Source: Vulcanimicrobiota bacterium
Lineage (GTDB): Bacteria > Vulcanimicrobiota > Vulcanimicrobiia > Eremiobacterales > Eremiobacteraceae
DNA length: 64,000 nt
Direction: 5' to 3'
NCBI GenBank assembly: GCA_013290125.1
Contig: JABCYQ010000004.1
Location: forward strand, 1-64,000
Shown here: piece after piece, positions 16,998-25,134 of the stretch
How the letters are laid out: each line of letters opens with the position of its first letter
Numbering within the stretch: the stretch's first letter is position 1
Translations under genes and position numbers: made by a program
Notes under the pieces: generated by a model
Told to the model about the DNA's origin: nothing
Database searches by the model: none
The model's input: only the letters and a program-made list of their open reading frames with translations

Positions 16998-18229
16998 CGG
17001 CCGATCTCCGCCGCCAGCTGCGTCGCGACTGAGCCGTCGCGAACCCACGGGTGGCCTTTGATCGCGGCGGCCAAAGCCTTTGTGTCGCGATTTCTCACGG
17101 CATTCGACGCCGCACGCTCGAACTCGACGAATGCATCGAGCGGCGCGCGCAGCCTGTCCGGAATAGCACCGATCGCGTCGAGCGGTTTCAAATCACCGTT
17201 TGAAAACCGGTGGGGAATCTCGAGCACGTCTTGTGCGTCAAACGCAGAGGTGTAGCTGCCATTTCTAACGGTGAGAAAAGACGCTGTGGGCGAGGCACGT
17301 CCGCCGAAACCGCCTATCAGCGGTGCGATCGCATGCTCGTACCACGGGGTCGATCGAGCGCGCAGATGCGCCACAATCGCGGGGCGGTCCCTGGTCCGAT
17401 ACGCGGCGTACGCCCGTTCCTGCAGCTCCAATAGCTCCCGGCCGCGCGATCGCGGCGACTTGCGTTGCTCTTCCAATACGGAATCTGCTTCGTAGTGCAA
17501 TCGAAGATACTTGAGCGGGATAGCTCCCAAGCGCTCGATCAACGCGCCCGATGGAAACTCGATAGCATTCTGGCGCGCAGCTGCATATTCGGCGACGACA
17601 TCGCGCCCCGACGCGAACACGCTCCAAAACCATCCGAGGTGATTTACGCCGGCGTACGCAAACGTCGCGCCCCGCACATCCGCGCCTACAGCGACGCAGG
17701 CATCCGTAAGCGTGGTCCACGGCAATTCGCAAACGCCGGCTAACCACAGGTCGCCGAATTCGTCGAGCGCGCAACGTGTGAGTATTCCGACCGGCGACGT
17801 CATGAGGATGATGCGAGCCAACGGCGCGTGACGCCGGATCGATATGAGGGTCTCGCGCAGCACGGGCCACGCGCGCCACGCGGCCGCAAGCCCACCTACG
17901 CCAAGGCCTTCGTCACCGCACAGGCCGAACTTCAACGGGAACGTCTCGTCCGATTCCCGCGCTTCGTAGCCGCCATAACGGGCTTGGCAGAGCACGACGT
18001 CCGCGCCACGCAGCGCCGACATATCGCCGCCAGGAGCGATCGCGACCGAGGCAACGCGAAATGTCGTCGGCGCGGTGATCAACTCGATCGCGCGCGCCAC
18101 CGCGTCGAGCCGCTCCGTCGAGCGTCCGAGCAGAACGACCTCAAGCGTCTCCGCCAACTCTCTAAGCGGATCGCACGCGAAAAGATTGGGTGTGCTGTGA
18201 GCACTGCCGCCGACGATGACGAGCTTCAT
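16994..18229 (-). CDS. GH4-type NAD-dependent glycosidase/dehydrogenase
   Basis: 411 residues from the ATG at 18229 (MKLVIVGGSAHSTP). Family 4 features are the N-terminal Rossmann strand, LLGRSTERLDA, LCGDEGLGVGGLAAAWR (102-119) and LMTSPVGILT (142-151). The metal ligands sit at Cys167 in VCELP and His197 in NHLGW. Family 4 enzymes use NAD+ and a divalent metal to oxidise C3 and then eliminate the aglycone. In this operon it could instead act as an oxidoreductase or lyase on a C7 intermediate; that is inference. Its start overlaps the ROK gene stop by ATGA. Confidence 0.82.
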   Translation of the reverse strand: MKLVIVGGSAHSTPNLFACDPLRELAETLEVVLLGRSTERLDAVARAIELITAPTTFRVASVAIAPGGDMSALRGADVVLCQARYGGYEARESDETFPLKFGLCGDEGLGVGGLAAAWRAWPVLRETLISIRRHAPLARIILMTSPVGILTRCALDEFGDLWLAGVCELPWTTLTDACVAVGADVRGATFAYAGVNHLGWFWSVFASGRDVVAEYAAARQNAIEFPSGALIERLGAIPLKYLRLHYEADSVLEEQRKSPRSRGRELLELQERAYAAYRTRDRPAIVAHLRARSTPWYEHAIAPLIGGFGGRASPTASFLTVRNGSYTSAFDAQDVLEIPHRFSNGDLKPLDAIGAIPDRLRAPLDAFVEFERAASNAVRNRDTKALAAAIKGHPWVRDGSVATQLAAEIGR

Positions 18230-19236
18230 CGACGCTTGCGCGCGAACGACGCGGCGAACAGACCGGCGCCTCGCAGACACGCATCCTCCGGCGATCGCCC
18301 GAAGTCGATGACGTCGTCGATCCGCACGTCGATCAATCCCGGGCTCATCCGGCGCTGGACCGACATCCGCAGAGAATCGATGTACCGATGACCGAGGCTA
18401 ACGGCAAAACCGCCTATCACGAGCACCCGCTGTAGTGATGCGGCTATAATCGCGGCTGAGAGCGTCTGTGCAAGCGGCTCTTGCCCCTTGGCGATGACGC
18501 TCCACGCCCAAACATCGCCCGCCTGCGCTGCGGGAACCAGATGCTGCTCGTTCGTCACACTGTCGGCTGTGGCGCCGAACGACGTGGCGCAGCTCGATCG
18601 AAGAAACGAAGCCGAGTCGAACAGCGCCATGCGTCGGGCCAGGTTCTCTGTACCACGACCAGACGCGATCGCTCCAAGGTGACCGCGCCCGCCGCAGTCG
18701 CAAAGCGGTGCATCACTTGCGTCATCGACTGTGATGTGGCCGATTTCGCCCGCGAACGGCCACGCGTCCAAAACCCGGTCAGGATTCGCGCGATCGACGA
18801 GTTTGCTGCCGATGCCGCTGCTCACCGTGACGACTAGAAAACGATCGGCGCGCTCGGTGGTCAAGAAAAACCAGCCGGCAGCGGACACGTCGTTGAGCAG
18901 ATAAACGCGACGGCCCGTGCGTTTGCCTACGATGCTTACGGCGTCCGGCATCTCAACCGATTGTCCGACTACGGTCGGCGCGCGAACGATTCGCGAATGA
19001 TTCCCGATCGGCCCCGGGAACGCGAGCGCGATCGGATCGTCCGCAGCAAGACCACTATGAGCAGCGCCGGCGAACTCCTCGATCAGCCTGAAGATATGGT
19101 TCCACACTTGTTGCGGGTCGCGGTCCGCGGGCCCCAGGTCGATCCGATGCGTGACGACGTCGGTCACGTCTCCCGAATCGGAACAGACGGCACACCGCAA
19201 GAACGTTCCGCCGAGGTCTACAGCCACGGACGGCAC
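18226..19236 (-). CDS. ROK-family sugar/cyclitol kinase
   Basis: 336 residues, GTG start at 19236, only 4 bp after the cyclase stop. It has the phosphate-binding VAVDLGGTFLR (4-14), the catalytic Asp in LLNDVSAAGW, and GEIGHI with the metal His. The ROK zinc segment CDCGGRGHLGAIASG has His where the third Cys of CXCGXXGC is normal. Known C7-cyclitol kinases (AcbM and ValC in acarbose and validamycin biosynthesis) belong to the same broad kinase group. It may therefore phosphorylate the cyclase product. A repressor role is unlikely because there is no N-terminal HTH domain. Confidence 0.85.
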   Translation of the reverse strand: MPSVAVDLGGTFLRCAVCSDSGDVTDVVTHRIDLGPADRDPQQVWNHIFRLIEEFAGAAHSGLAADDPIALAFPGPIGNHSRIVRAPTVVGQSVEMPDAVSIVGKRTGRRVYLLNDVSAAGWFFLTTERADRFLVVTVSSGIGSKLVDRANPDRVLDAWPFAGEIGHITVDDASDAPLCDCGGRGHLGAIASGRGTENLARRMALFDSASFLRSSCATSFGATADSVTNEQHLVPAAQAGDVWAWSVIAKGQEPLAQTLSAAIIAASLQRVLVIGGFAVSLGHRYIDSLRMSVQRRMSPGLIDVRIDDVIDFGRSPEDACLRGAGLFAASFARKRR

Positions 19237-19240
19237 GCGT

Positions 19241-21241
19241 TTACGCGTCCGCTAGTGCAGGTTCTACGCCCGCGACAAAGCGCGCCGCAGCATCGATTTC
19301 GCTGGGCTCGACGTCTTGCAGAAAGGCGCCGGCGCCGACTTCGGTGGGCACGACCAAATTGAGGTTGCCGCCGCGGTGAAGCCGCGTTTCGTCAAGGCTG
19401 GTCGCAAGCACGTCGCTCGAACATAGCGCGTGGATGACCGGCAGCTGCGCGGCATGGTAGAGGCGTATCATCCGCTGCACAACGGAGATGTGGCATACGT
19501 GCCGTTGCACCGCGAGCGCCGTGGCGAGCGCCATATCGAGGGCCACAGCCTCGCCGTGGGCCAGTTCGTGACGGCTGCTGAGTTCGAGCGTCGGACTGAA
19601 CGTATGCCCGAAGTCGACCCAACGCCGCAGATCGTGTTCGTAGAGATTCGGTTGCAATTGCTGCAGCATCGAGAGCTGTGCGCGCAATATGCTTTCATCG
19701 GCCGCCAACGCCGGCTTCTGGAAGTGAGAATCGACAAATTGGTTTATATTCGCTTCGAGAATCTCAAATAGACGGCGGTCGCAGACGAGCGCGATCTTGA
19801 TCATCTCCGCCACGCCGCACGCGATGTGCCGGCGAGGAAGGGTTTTGAGGAACAGCGGGTCGTTGACGCATCCGAACGGCGGGTAGAAAGAGCCCAATAG
19901 ATTCTTCTTTGACGCGAAATTCACGCCTTGCTTGATACCGACGCCGGCGTCGATCAGACCCACGAGCGTCGTCGGCACTCGGACGTAGCGGATTCCGCGA
20001 CGGAATATCGATGCGGCCATGCCGGTGACGTCCAGCGTGATGCCGCCGCCCAGCGCCATCATGATTCCCTCTCGACCGAGCCCGCAGCGCAGCGCCTCCG
20101 CGCAGATGCGCTCGACGAGCGGCCACGACTTCTCCGCTTCGGTTGCGTCGATGATCAACTCACCGACGAGATCGATGTGGCGCTCCGCGTACGACTTCAG
20201 CGCGCGGCCATACTGTTCGTTGACGGCGCGGTCCACGACGATGAAGGTCTGCCTGCCATCAAGCTGTGACGCAAGCGTCGGGTCGTCCAGGTCGAAGATA
20301 TGCCGCGAGACATGCCTCACGTCGTACGCGATGTTGCGCTCCGTGACGAGCGAGAACGCCGGCCGATCGATCGTGCCGGCAAACCACACGCCAGGCGACC
20401 GGCCGACCGCGCTCACACATCTCAACGCACCGCTATACCGGTCGGCGCGCGTGCTGAGGATGAACGGCACGCGTCGATCGCCGCTGAGCCTAGACGCTTC
20501 ATTCGCGAAGGCCACCGCCACAGACGGCGATGAGAAGAGCGTGCTCACGCAGACGACTGCGTCGTACCCGAACGACTGCAGCACGCCGAGCATCGGTTCG
20601 AGGTCGTGCAATAGGTGAGCGAAGACGTTCTCGGCGCGCATGGGGTTCGCCGTATCGTGCGCGGACGCGGCCGATACCGCGACCGCTGCCGACGCACCCG
20701 GCGCGGGCGCGCTGATGAGGTCCGCCAACAGATCCGTATGCACGACTTGCCGATGCGGCCTACGCGACAAGAGACTGCGCAGATCGCCGTCGCACTCGAT
20801 GAGATCGTCGATGACCGCGCCGGCCCCGCGCTTGAGCAGACTCGCCGATCCCCCGCCCCGAAAATCAAGAATGACAAATCGTGCGTGCTGCGGCGGCACA
20901 GAACTTGCGATCGCGCTCGACGGATGCACGACCCAGACAGGGAGGGGATAGCCGGCCACGAGTCTCGGCTCGAAGCCTTTTGACGAGCCGGTATCCTCCG
21001 CGAGAAAAATCACCGAGTCCACCGGACCGAGATCCGCTGCAAGCGACTCCGCGATCGAGCAGAGATCGTCGACTGTGGCCTCGCGCCCTGGCCCACCATC
21101 CAAGGTGAAACATTCGATCTGCGCGGCATCGCGGGCTTCGACGATCGTCGCCGTCCAGACGCCGAGCGACTGCCGCTCGATGATGAGCGTGCGTCCGCAG
21201 CTGGCCGGAGGCGCGTGAGCCCGGTGTTTCACGGCCGTCAA
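19241..21241 (-). CDS. Sedoheptulose-7-phosphate-cyclase-like protein with extra N-terminal domain
   Basis: 666 residues, TTG start overlapping the cupin stop. Residues about 300-666 are a dehydroquinate-synthase-fold domain. It has ALGGGITLDVTG (397-407), VPTTLVGLIDAGVGIKQ (422-438), NFASKKNLLGSFYPP, and metal ligands Glu479 (GVAEMIK), His546 (FGHTFSP) and His562 (AHGEAVALDM). VGLIDAGVGIK and DFGHTFSP, in place of the dehydroquinate synthase GHTFGHAIE, point to the sedoheptulose 7-phosphate cyclases (2-epi-5-epi-valiolone synthase and relatives). Residues 17-290 are an extra domain with LDFRGGGSASLLKRGAG and CVSTLFSSPSVAVAF. I do not recognise it firmly; it could be ASKHA-like. The exact cyclitol product cannot be told. 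Confidence 0.82.
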   Translation of the reverse strand: MTAVKHRAHAPPASCGRTLIIERQSLGVWTATIVEARDAAQIECFTLDGGPGREATVDDLCSIAESLAADLGPVDSVIFLAEDTGSSKGFEPRLVAGYPLPVWVVHPSSAIASSVPPQHARFVILDFRGGGSASLLKRGAGAVIDDLIECDGDLRSLLSRRPHRQVVHTDLLADLISAPAPGASAAVAVSAASAHDTANPMRAENVFAHLLHDLEPMLGVLQSFGYDAVVCVSTLFSSPSVAVAFANEASRLSGDRRVPFILSTRADRYSGALRCVSAVGRSPGVWFAGTIDRPAFSLVTERNIAYDVRHVSRHIFDLDDPTLASQLDGRQTFIVVDRAVNEQYGRALKSYAERHIDLVGELIIDATEAEKSWPLVERICAEALRCGLGREGIMMALGGGITLDVTGMAASIFRRGIRYVRVPTTLVGLIDAGVGIKQGVNFASKKNLLGSFYPPFGCVNDPLFLKTLPRRHIACGVAEMIKIALVCDRRLFEILEANINQFVDSHFQKPALAADESILRAQLSMLQQLQPNLYEHDLRRWVDFGHTFSPTLELSSRHELAHGEAVALDMALATALAVQRHVCHISVVQRMIRLYHAAQLPVIHALCSSDVLATSLDETRLHRGGNLNLVVPTEVGAGAFLQDVEPSEIDAAARFVAGVEPALADA

Positions 21242-21591
21242 GTCCGCACTTGCACGACGAAGATCTCAACGTCATCGCGCGTGTCGTTCACGAGCTCGTG
21301 CCATCCGCCGGAGCGCACTAGGGTGACGTCGGCGCGCCGAAGGCGACGCTCGATACCGTCGACGCGCATGAGCGGCGTGCCGCTGACGATGAAATATAGC
21401 TCTTCGTTGCCGGTGTGGTCGTGCCGGCCGATCGTGCTATTCGGCGGGATGACCGTGAGATCGAGAAAATCTATCTTTGACTCGAATTGCTCCGAGGCCA
21501 TGAGCCGGCGAAAGACGATCGGACCGACGCCGCCGTGTTCAGCCGAGCGATGGATCGCAGCGACTTCCTCCGGCGAGACGAACTTCTTCAT
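21238..21591 (-). CDS. Cupin-domain protein
   Basis: 117 residues. GAGGTG about 9 bp before the ATG is a good ribosome-binding site. It is a single cupin barrel: GRHDHTGNEELYFIVSG supplies the HXH...E metal ligands of motif 1, and VRSGGWHELVND is motif 2 with the remaining His. It overlaps the cyclase start by 4 bp, so it is the first gene of a four-gene operon (cupin, cyclase, ROK kinase, GH4-type enzyme). It may be an epimerase or isomerase acting on the cyclitol, or a small-molecule sensor. The family alone does not decide this. Confidence 0.83.
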   Translation of the reverse strand: MKKFVSPEEVAAIHRSAEHGGVGPIVFRRLMASEQFESKIDFLDLTVIPPNSTIGRHDHTGNEELYFIVSGTPLMRVDGIERRLRRADVTLVRSGGWHELVNDTRDDVEIFVVQVRT

Positions 21592-21797
21592 GCCGCGGCA
21601 CCTCGGCGCGCGTTGAAGTCAGATGCGAAAAATCGCGGCCGAGACAATCGCTTCCGACTCACGCGCCGCTTGACGGATTAGGCCGACCTCGGATTGGAAC
21701 CTCGCGCTTGGATGGTGCAAAAGACCTAACCGCGCGCGACCCGCACAGGCGCGTGTTCTCGGGTCCCCGTAGTTCTGGTCATGGTCGACGTGAAGCG
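21592..21797. promoter_or_regulatory. Divergent intergenic region between the two C7 operons
   Basis: About 206 bp separate the cupin gene (-) from the nucleotidyltransferase gene (+). Both operons must be transcribed from here, which suggests shared control. I see no convincing -35/-10 pair or palindrome, so this entry rests on gene arrangement only. Confidence 0.4.
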
Positions 21798-22907
21798 GTG
21801 AGCACGATCGGACCGCGCGTGACGGCGGTCATCAACGCCGGCGGCCGATCTCAACGCATGGCGGCGAGCGGCATCGCGCTTCACAAAGCGCTCGTGCCCG
21901 TGCTCGGCGTACCGCTCGTGGAACGAAACCTCGTCGTGCTCCTCGAGCAAGGCTTCAAGGACATTGTCATCGTGGTCAGCGCCAAGTCACCCGACGTCGA
22001 AGCGTTCGCGCGCGGGCGTGCATCGGGTCTTGCCTCGGCGCGCGGCGCTTCCGTCGAGTGCGTCCGAGAGATCGAATCGCTCGGGAACATGGGGATCGCC
22101 GGCAGACTTGGATCACGCGCGCAGGATCTGGTCGTGACGTTTGTCGACAACCTCACGACGCTCGATCTGACGCGCGTGATCGATCGACATCGCGAAAGTG
22201 ATGCCGCGCTCACGGTCGCATCGCACGTTGAATCGTTCACCGTTCCGCACGGCGAATTGACGATCTCCGATGCTTTCGTCATCGACTACATCGAAAAGCC
22301 CGCGAAGCCGGTTCAAGTCGCAAGCGGTATCTACGTCCTTAAACCGCGCGCAGCCGCTTGCATCCCTTCGGACAGGCCCACGGGGGCGGTTGACTTGTTT
22401 CGACTGCTCAAGGAGCGTGGTGAAAGCGTCGCGGCGTTCGTCCACGACGCTCCATGGATCGACATCAACGACAGCGCTGCCGTGCGGCGCGCGGAAACGC
22501 TGGTCGCCGCCAATCCCGACGCGTTCGAACTCTTCGAATCGCAGCCGGACGTCACCGACGACTGCCTTCTCGTCAGGGCGAAAGACGAGATTCTCGTTCG
22601 CGAGAATGTGGGGGGCGATTTTCGCGGGCGGTTCGACGTCGTGCGCGGGCGCGACGCAGCATCACTGTCCGACGGCGCGGCGCGCTTCACGGCGGGCGCA
22701 AAGACCCACCTCGCCACGTTCGACGACTTCGCCGATGTCAGCAAAAGGTTTATAAGGCACACCGTGTCGCTGGTGGAAGCCGGCGGCGTCAAGACGCAAG
22801 AAGCCGCCGAGGTCTTTGCGTGGATCGCGGCCGACGCAGCTCACGATCCAGCGGATCTGACACAGCCGCTTCGCCGCTGTCTTGCGATAGCGCAGCGACA
22901 TACGTGA
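21798..22907 (+). CDS. Nucleotidyltransferase (NDP-sugar pyrophosphorylase-like)
   Basis: About 369 residues from the GTG at 21798; a second GTG at 21819 directly before TAVINAGG is equally possible. The signature is VINAGGRSQRM, followed by HKALVPVLGVPLVERNL. This corresponds to the GGXGXRL...K-P pattern of RmlA/GlmU/GCD1-type transferases. VVTFVDNLTTLDL carries the metal-binding Asp and IEKP the product-site Lys. The last 140 residues (from about FELFESQPDV) are an extra helical region without the usual left-handed beta-helix. It probably activates a sugar or cyclitol phosphate to an NDP form. It overlaps the next glycosyltransferase by GTGA. Confidence 0.83.
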   Translation: MSTIGPRVTAVINAGGRSQRMAASGIALHKALVPVLGVPLVERNLVVLLEQGFKDIVIVVSAKSPDVEAFARGRASGLASARGASVECVREIESLGNMGIAGRLGSRAQDLVVTFVDNLTTLDLTRVIDRHRESDAALTVASHVESFTVPHGELTISDAFVIDYIEKPAKPVQVASGIYVLKPRAAACIPSDRPTGAVDLFRLLKERGESVAAFVHDAPWIDINDSAAVRRAETLVAANPDAFELFESQPDVTDDCLLVRAKDEILVRENVGGDFRGRFDVVRGRDAASLSDGAARFTAGAKTHLATFDDFADVSKRFIRHTVSLVEAGGVKTQEAAEVFAWIAADAAHDPADLTQPLRRCLAIAQRHT

Positions 22908-24103
22908 GCGGTAAGATCAAAGTCGTGTCGCTCATGAACGAGCTGCTGTTCGGCGGCGATGAGAATCGCCTGCTTTCGATGTCGCGCGCTATCGACAAGA
23001 CACGCTTCGACCACCGCGTAATGACGATCAAGCGGCCCGACGCGGAATTCGATGCGCGTTTCGGAACGATGCGCGGACACTATGCGGCTGCCGGCATCGA
23101 AGTCGATGACTTGGGTGAAGGCTACCCGAATGCGCACGTTCGACCCGGCGATCCGGTGCTTGTGCTCAATCGGGCGACGATGCTTGCCCGAACGATGAAT
23201 CACTTCTCGCGTTATGTGCGCCGCCACCGTATCGATGTCATCGATGCGCACCTCGGGCCCGGAAATCTCGTCGGCGTAGCCACGGGCAAGATGACGCGGA
23301 CACCGGTCGCCGTCACGACCTACCACGCCGAACCGTGGGAGCCGCGTTGGCTGTGGCGGCGCGTGCACGCATCCGTGTTGCGCAACGCAACGGTCGTCAT
23401 CACCGATTCGGAAGCGTGCGCGGACACACTGCGCTCGTTCATGGACCGGCCGAGTGCCGCGATATCGGTCATCACGAACGGCCTCGATCCGCCGTCAAGC
23501 AGTCGTTCGCGCGCAGAGATGCGGCGATCGCTCGGGTTGCCTGATGGTCCGGCCGTGCGTGTGATCGGTCAAGTGGCAACGCTTTTGCCGACGAAGGGTC
23601 AGATGGTACTCCTGGACGCGGCGAAAATCATACTGAACGAGACATCGGATGTGGCTTTTCTCATCGTGGGTTTTCCGCGCGATCCGGCCTACAGAGATGC
23701 GCTCGTTCGCCGCGCCGAAGAACTCGGCATCCAGGAGCGCGTGCGGATCGTGTGCTATCCCGGACCGATCGGAGACGTTTGGAAGGCGATCGACATCCAC
23801 ACCCACCCCACACTGCTCGACTCGCTGCCGCAAGCGATCATGGAAGCGATGTCGCTCGGGCTGCCGTCTGTGGTGACGCCTATCGCCGGAATACCGACGA
23901 TGATCGAGGACGACCACACAGGTCTGATCGTACGCCCAAGCGATCCGGGCGATCTCGCGCGTGCGTTGTTGAGACTTCTATCAGACGCGCCTTCTGCGCA
24001 GCGCCTCGGTGCGGCGGCATCGCAGCGCTTCCGCGAACGATACACGACTGAGATCATGACGCGTTCGCTCGAAGATCTTTTCGCGAGAATGGCGGGCGCA
24101 TGA
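22904..24103 (+). CDS. Glycosyltransferase family 4
   Basis: 399 residues from the GTG at 22904, which overlaps the upstream TGA. VVSLMNELLFGGDENRLL opens the N-terminal domain. IDAHLGPGNLVGV and VTTYHAEPWEPRW follow. The donor domain has QVATLLPTKGQMVLLDA and THPTLLDSLPQAIMEAMSLG, where Asp replaces the first acid of EX7E. It sits between the nucleotidyltransferase and an SDR gene with overlaps on both sides. It is therefore the natural candidate to use the NDP-activated C7 unit. That assignment is from context only. Confidence 0.86.
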   Translation: MSGKIKVVSLMNELLFGGDENRLLSMSRAIDKTRFDHRVMTIKRPDAEFDARFGTMRGHYAAAGIEVDDLGEGYPNAHVRPGDPVLVLNRATMLARTMNHFSRYVRRHRIDVIDAHLGPGNLVGVATGKMTRTPVAVTTYHAEPWEPRWLWRRVHASVLRNATVVITDSEACADTLRSFMDRPSAAISVITNGLDPPSSSRSRAEMRRSLGLPDGPAVRVIGQVATLLPTKGQMVLLDAAKIILNETSDVAFLIVGFPRDPAYRDALVRRAEELGIQERVRIVCYPGPIGDVWKAIDIHTHPTLLDSLPQAIMEAMSLGLPSVVTPIAGIPTMIEDDHTGLIVRPSDPGDLARALLRLLSDAPSAQRLGAAASQRFRERYTTEIMTRSLEDLFARMAGA

Positions 24104-25131
24104 CGAGCCGGTATCTCGTGACCGGAGCGCAAGGGTTCGTCGGCCGTTTCCTCGTGGCGCATCTCCTGACGAGCGACGACGGCGCAAACGTACTCGGGAT
24201 CGGTCGTTCGCCGGCAAACGATCTGCATTTCACGCACATAGTGCACTGGGGGAAGCAGACAGTCCCTGCGCCGTTGCCGGCTGCATCGAAGACCGCTCGT
24301 GGCGATCGCTATCGGTACCAGACCGCAGATCTGCAAGATCGCCCCGCGTTGGAGTCGCTCATGCGATCGTTCAAGCCGGACGTGATCATGCATATGGCCT
24401 CAGGTCTTCGCGACGATCCGCTGGAGCATCTCTTCCGGACAAATGTCGAAGGCACGGCGCACCTCATCGAAGCCGTGGCTACATCCGAAATCCCGGTTCG
24501 GCGGATCGTATTCGGCTCGAGCGGAGCGATTTATGGACGCTCGGCTCTCGAACGGCTGCCGCTCGACGAAGAGACACCATGTCAGCCGGTCGATCTTTAT
24601 TCGGCCAGCAAACTCGCTGCTGAGAACGTCTCGCGCATCATGACCGAGCATCATGGCATCCCGGCTGTCTGGGCGCGGATCTTCAATATCGCCGGTCCGG
24701 GTCAAGAGGAACGGCATTTCTGCGGCAAAGTCGCAGCCCAAACCGCGGCGATCAAATTCGGCTTACTGCCGGCCAGGATCGAAGTCGGAGACCTCACGCC
24801 GACGCGCGACTTCATCGACGTACGCGACGTCGCCGTGGCGCTCTCGACGCTTGGGTCTCGCGGGAAACCGGGTCTCGCGTACAACGTTGCGAGCGGCACA
24901 GAGACAGCGATGGGAAAAGTGCTTGACGTTGCGCTTGAGATTTCGGGATTGGCTGGTCAGGTGGCGATCGAAAACACGTATCGGCGGCCCGCAGACATCG
25001 CGCGTGCGTACGCGGGAATAGATCGACTGACCGATCTCGGATTTGCGCCACGTTTCGACCTGCGTCGAAGCATGGCCGATTTGATCGATTACTATTCCAC
25101 GACCGTCCGATCGGAAGCGGAAAGCGCCTGA
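24100..25131 (+). CDS. NAD-dependent epimerase/dehydratase (extended SDR)
   Basis: 343 residues, ATGA overlap with the upstream glycosyltransferase. The cofactor motif is GAQGFVG (9-15). The active site is GSSGAIYG with YSASK at 167-171, and RIFNIAGPG and TPTRDFIDVRDVA follow. The overall pattern is close to GDP-4-keto-6-deoxy-mannose reductase and GDP-mannose 4,6-dehydratase. It probably reduces or epimerises a nucleotide-linked keto-sugar. It is the last gene of the rightward three-gene operon and converges on the glycosyltransferase at 25135. Confidence 0.86.
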   Translation: MTSRYLVTGAQGFVGRFLVAHLLTSDDGANVLGIGRSPANDLHFTHIVHWGKQTVPAPLPAASKTARGDRYRYQTADLQDRPALESLMRSFKPDVIMHMASGLRDDPLEHLFRTNVEGTAHLIEAVATSEIPVRRIVFGSSGAIYGRSALERLPLDEETPCQPVDLYSASKLAAENVSRIMTEHHGIPAVWARIFNIAGPGQEERHFCGKVAAQTAAIKFGLLPARIEVGDLTPTRDFIDVRDVAVALSTLGSRGKPGLAYNVASGTETAMGKVLDVALEISGLAGQVAIENTYRRPADIARAYAGIDRLTDLGFAPRFDLRRSMADLIDYYSTTVRSEAESA

Positions 25132-25134
25132 CGC

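Noticed and set aside
19241-20340. aroB (3-dehydroquinate synthase) for the C-terminal domain
   Set aside because: The GHTFSP and GLIDAGVGIK patterns, the N-terminal fusion and the kinase/nucleotidyltransferase context fit a sedoheptulose 7-phosphate cyclase better; not excluded without alignment.
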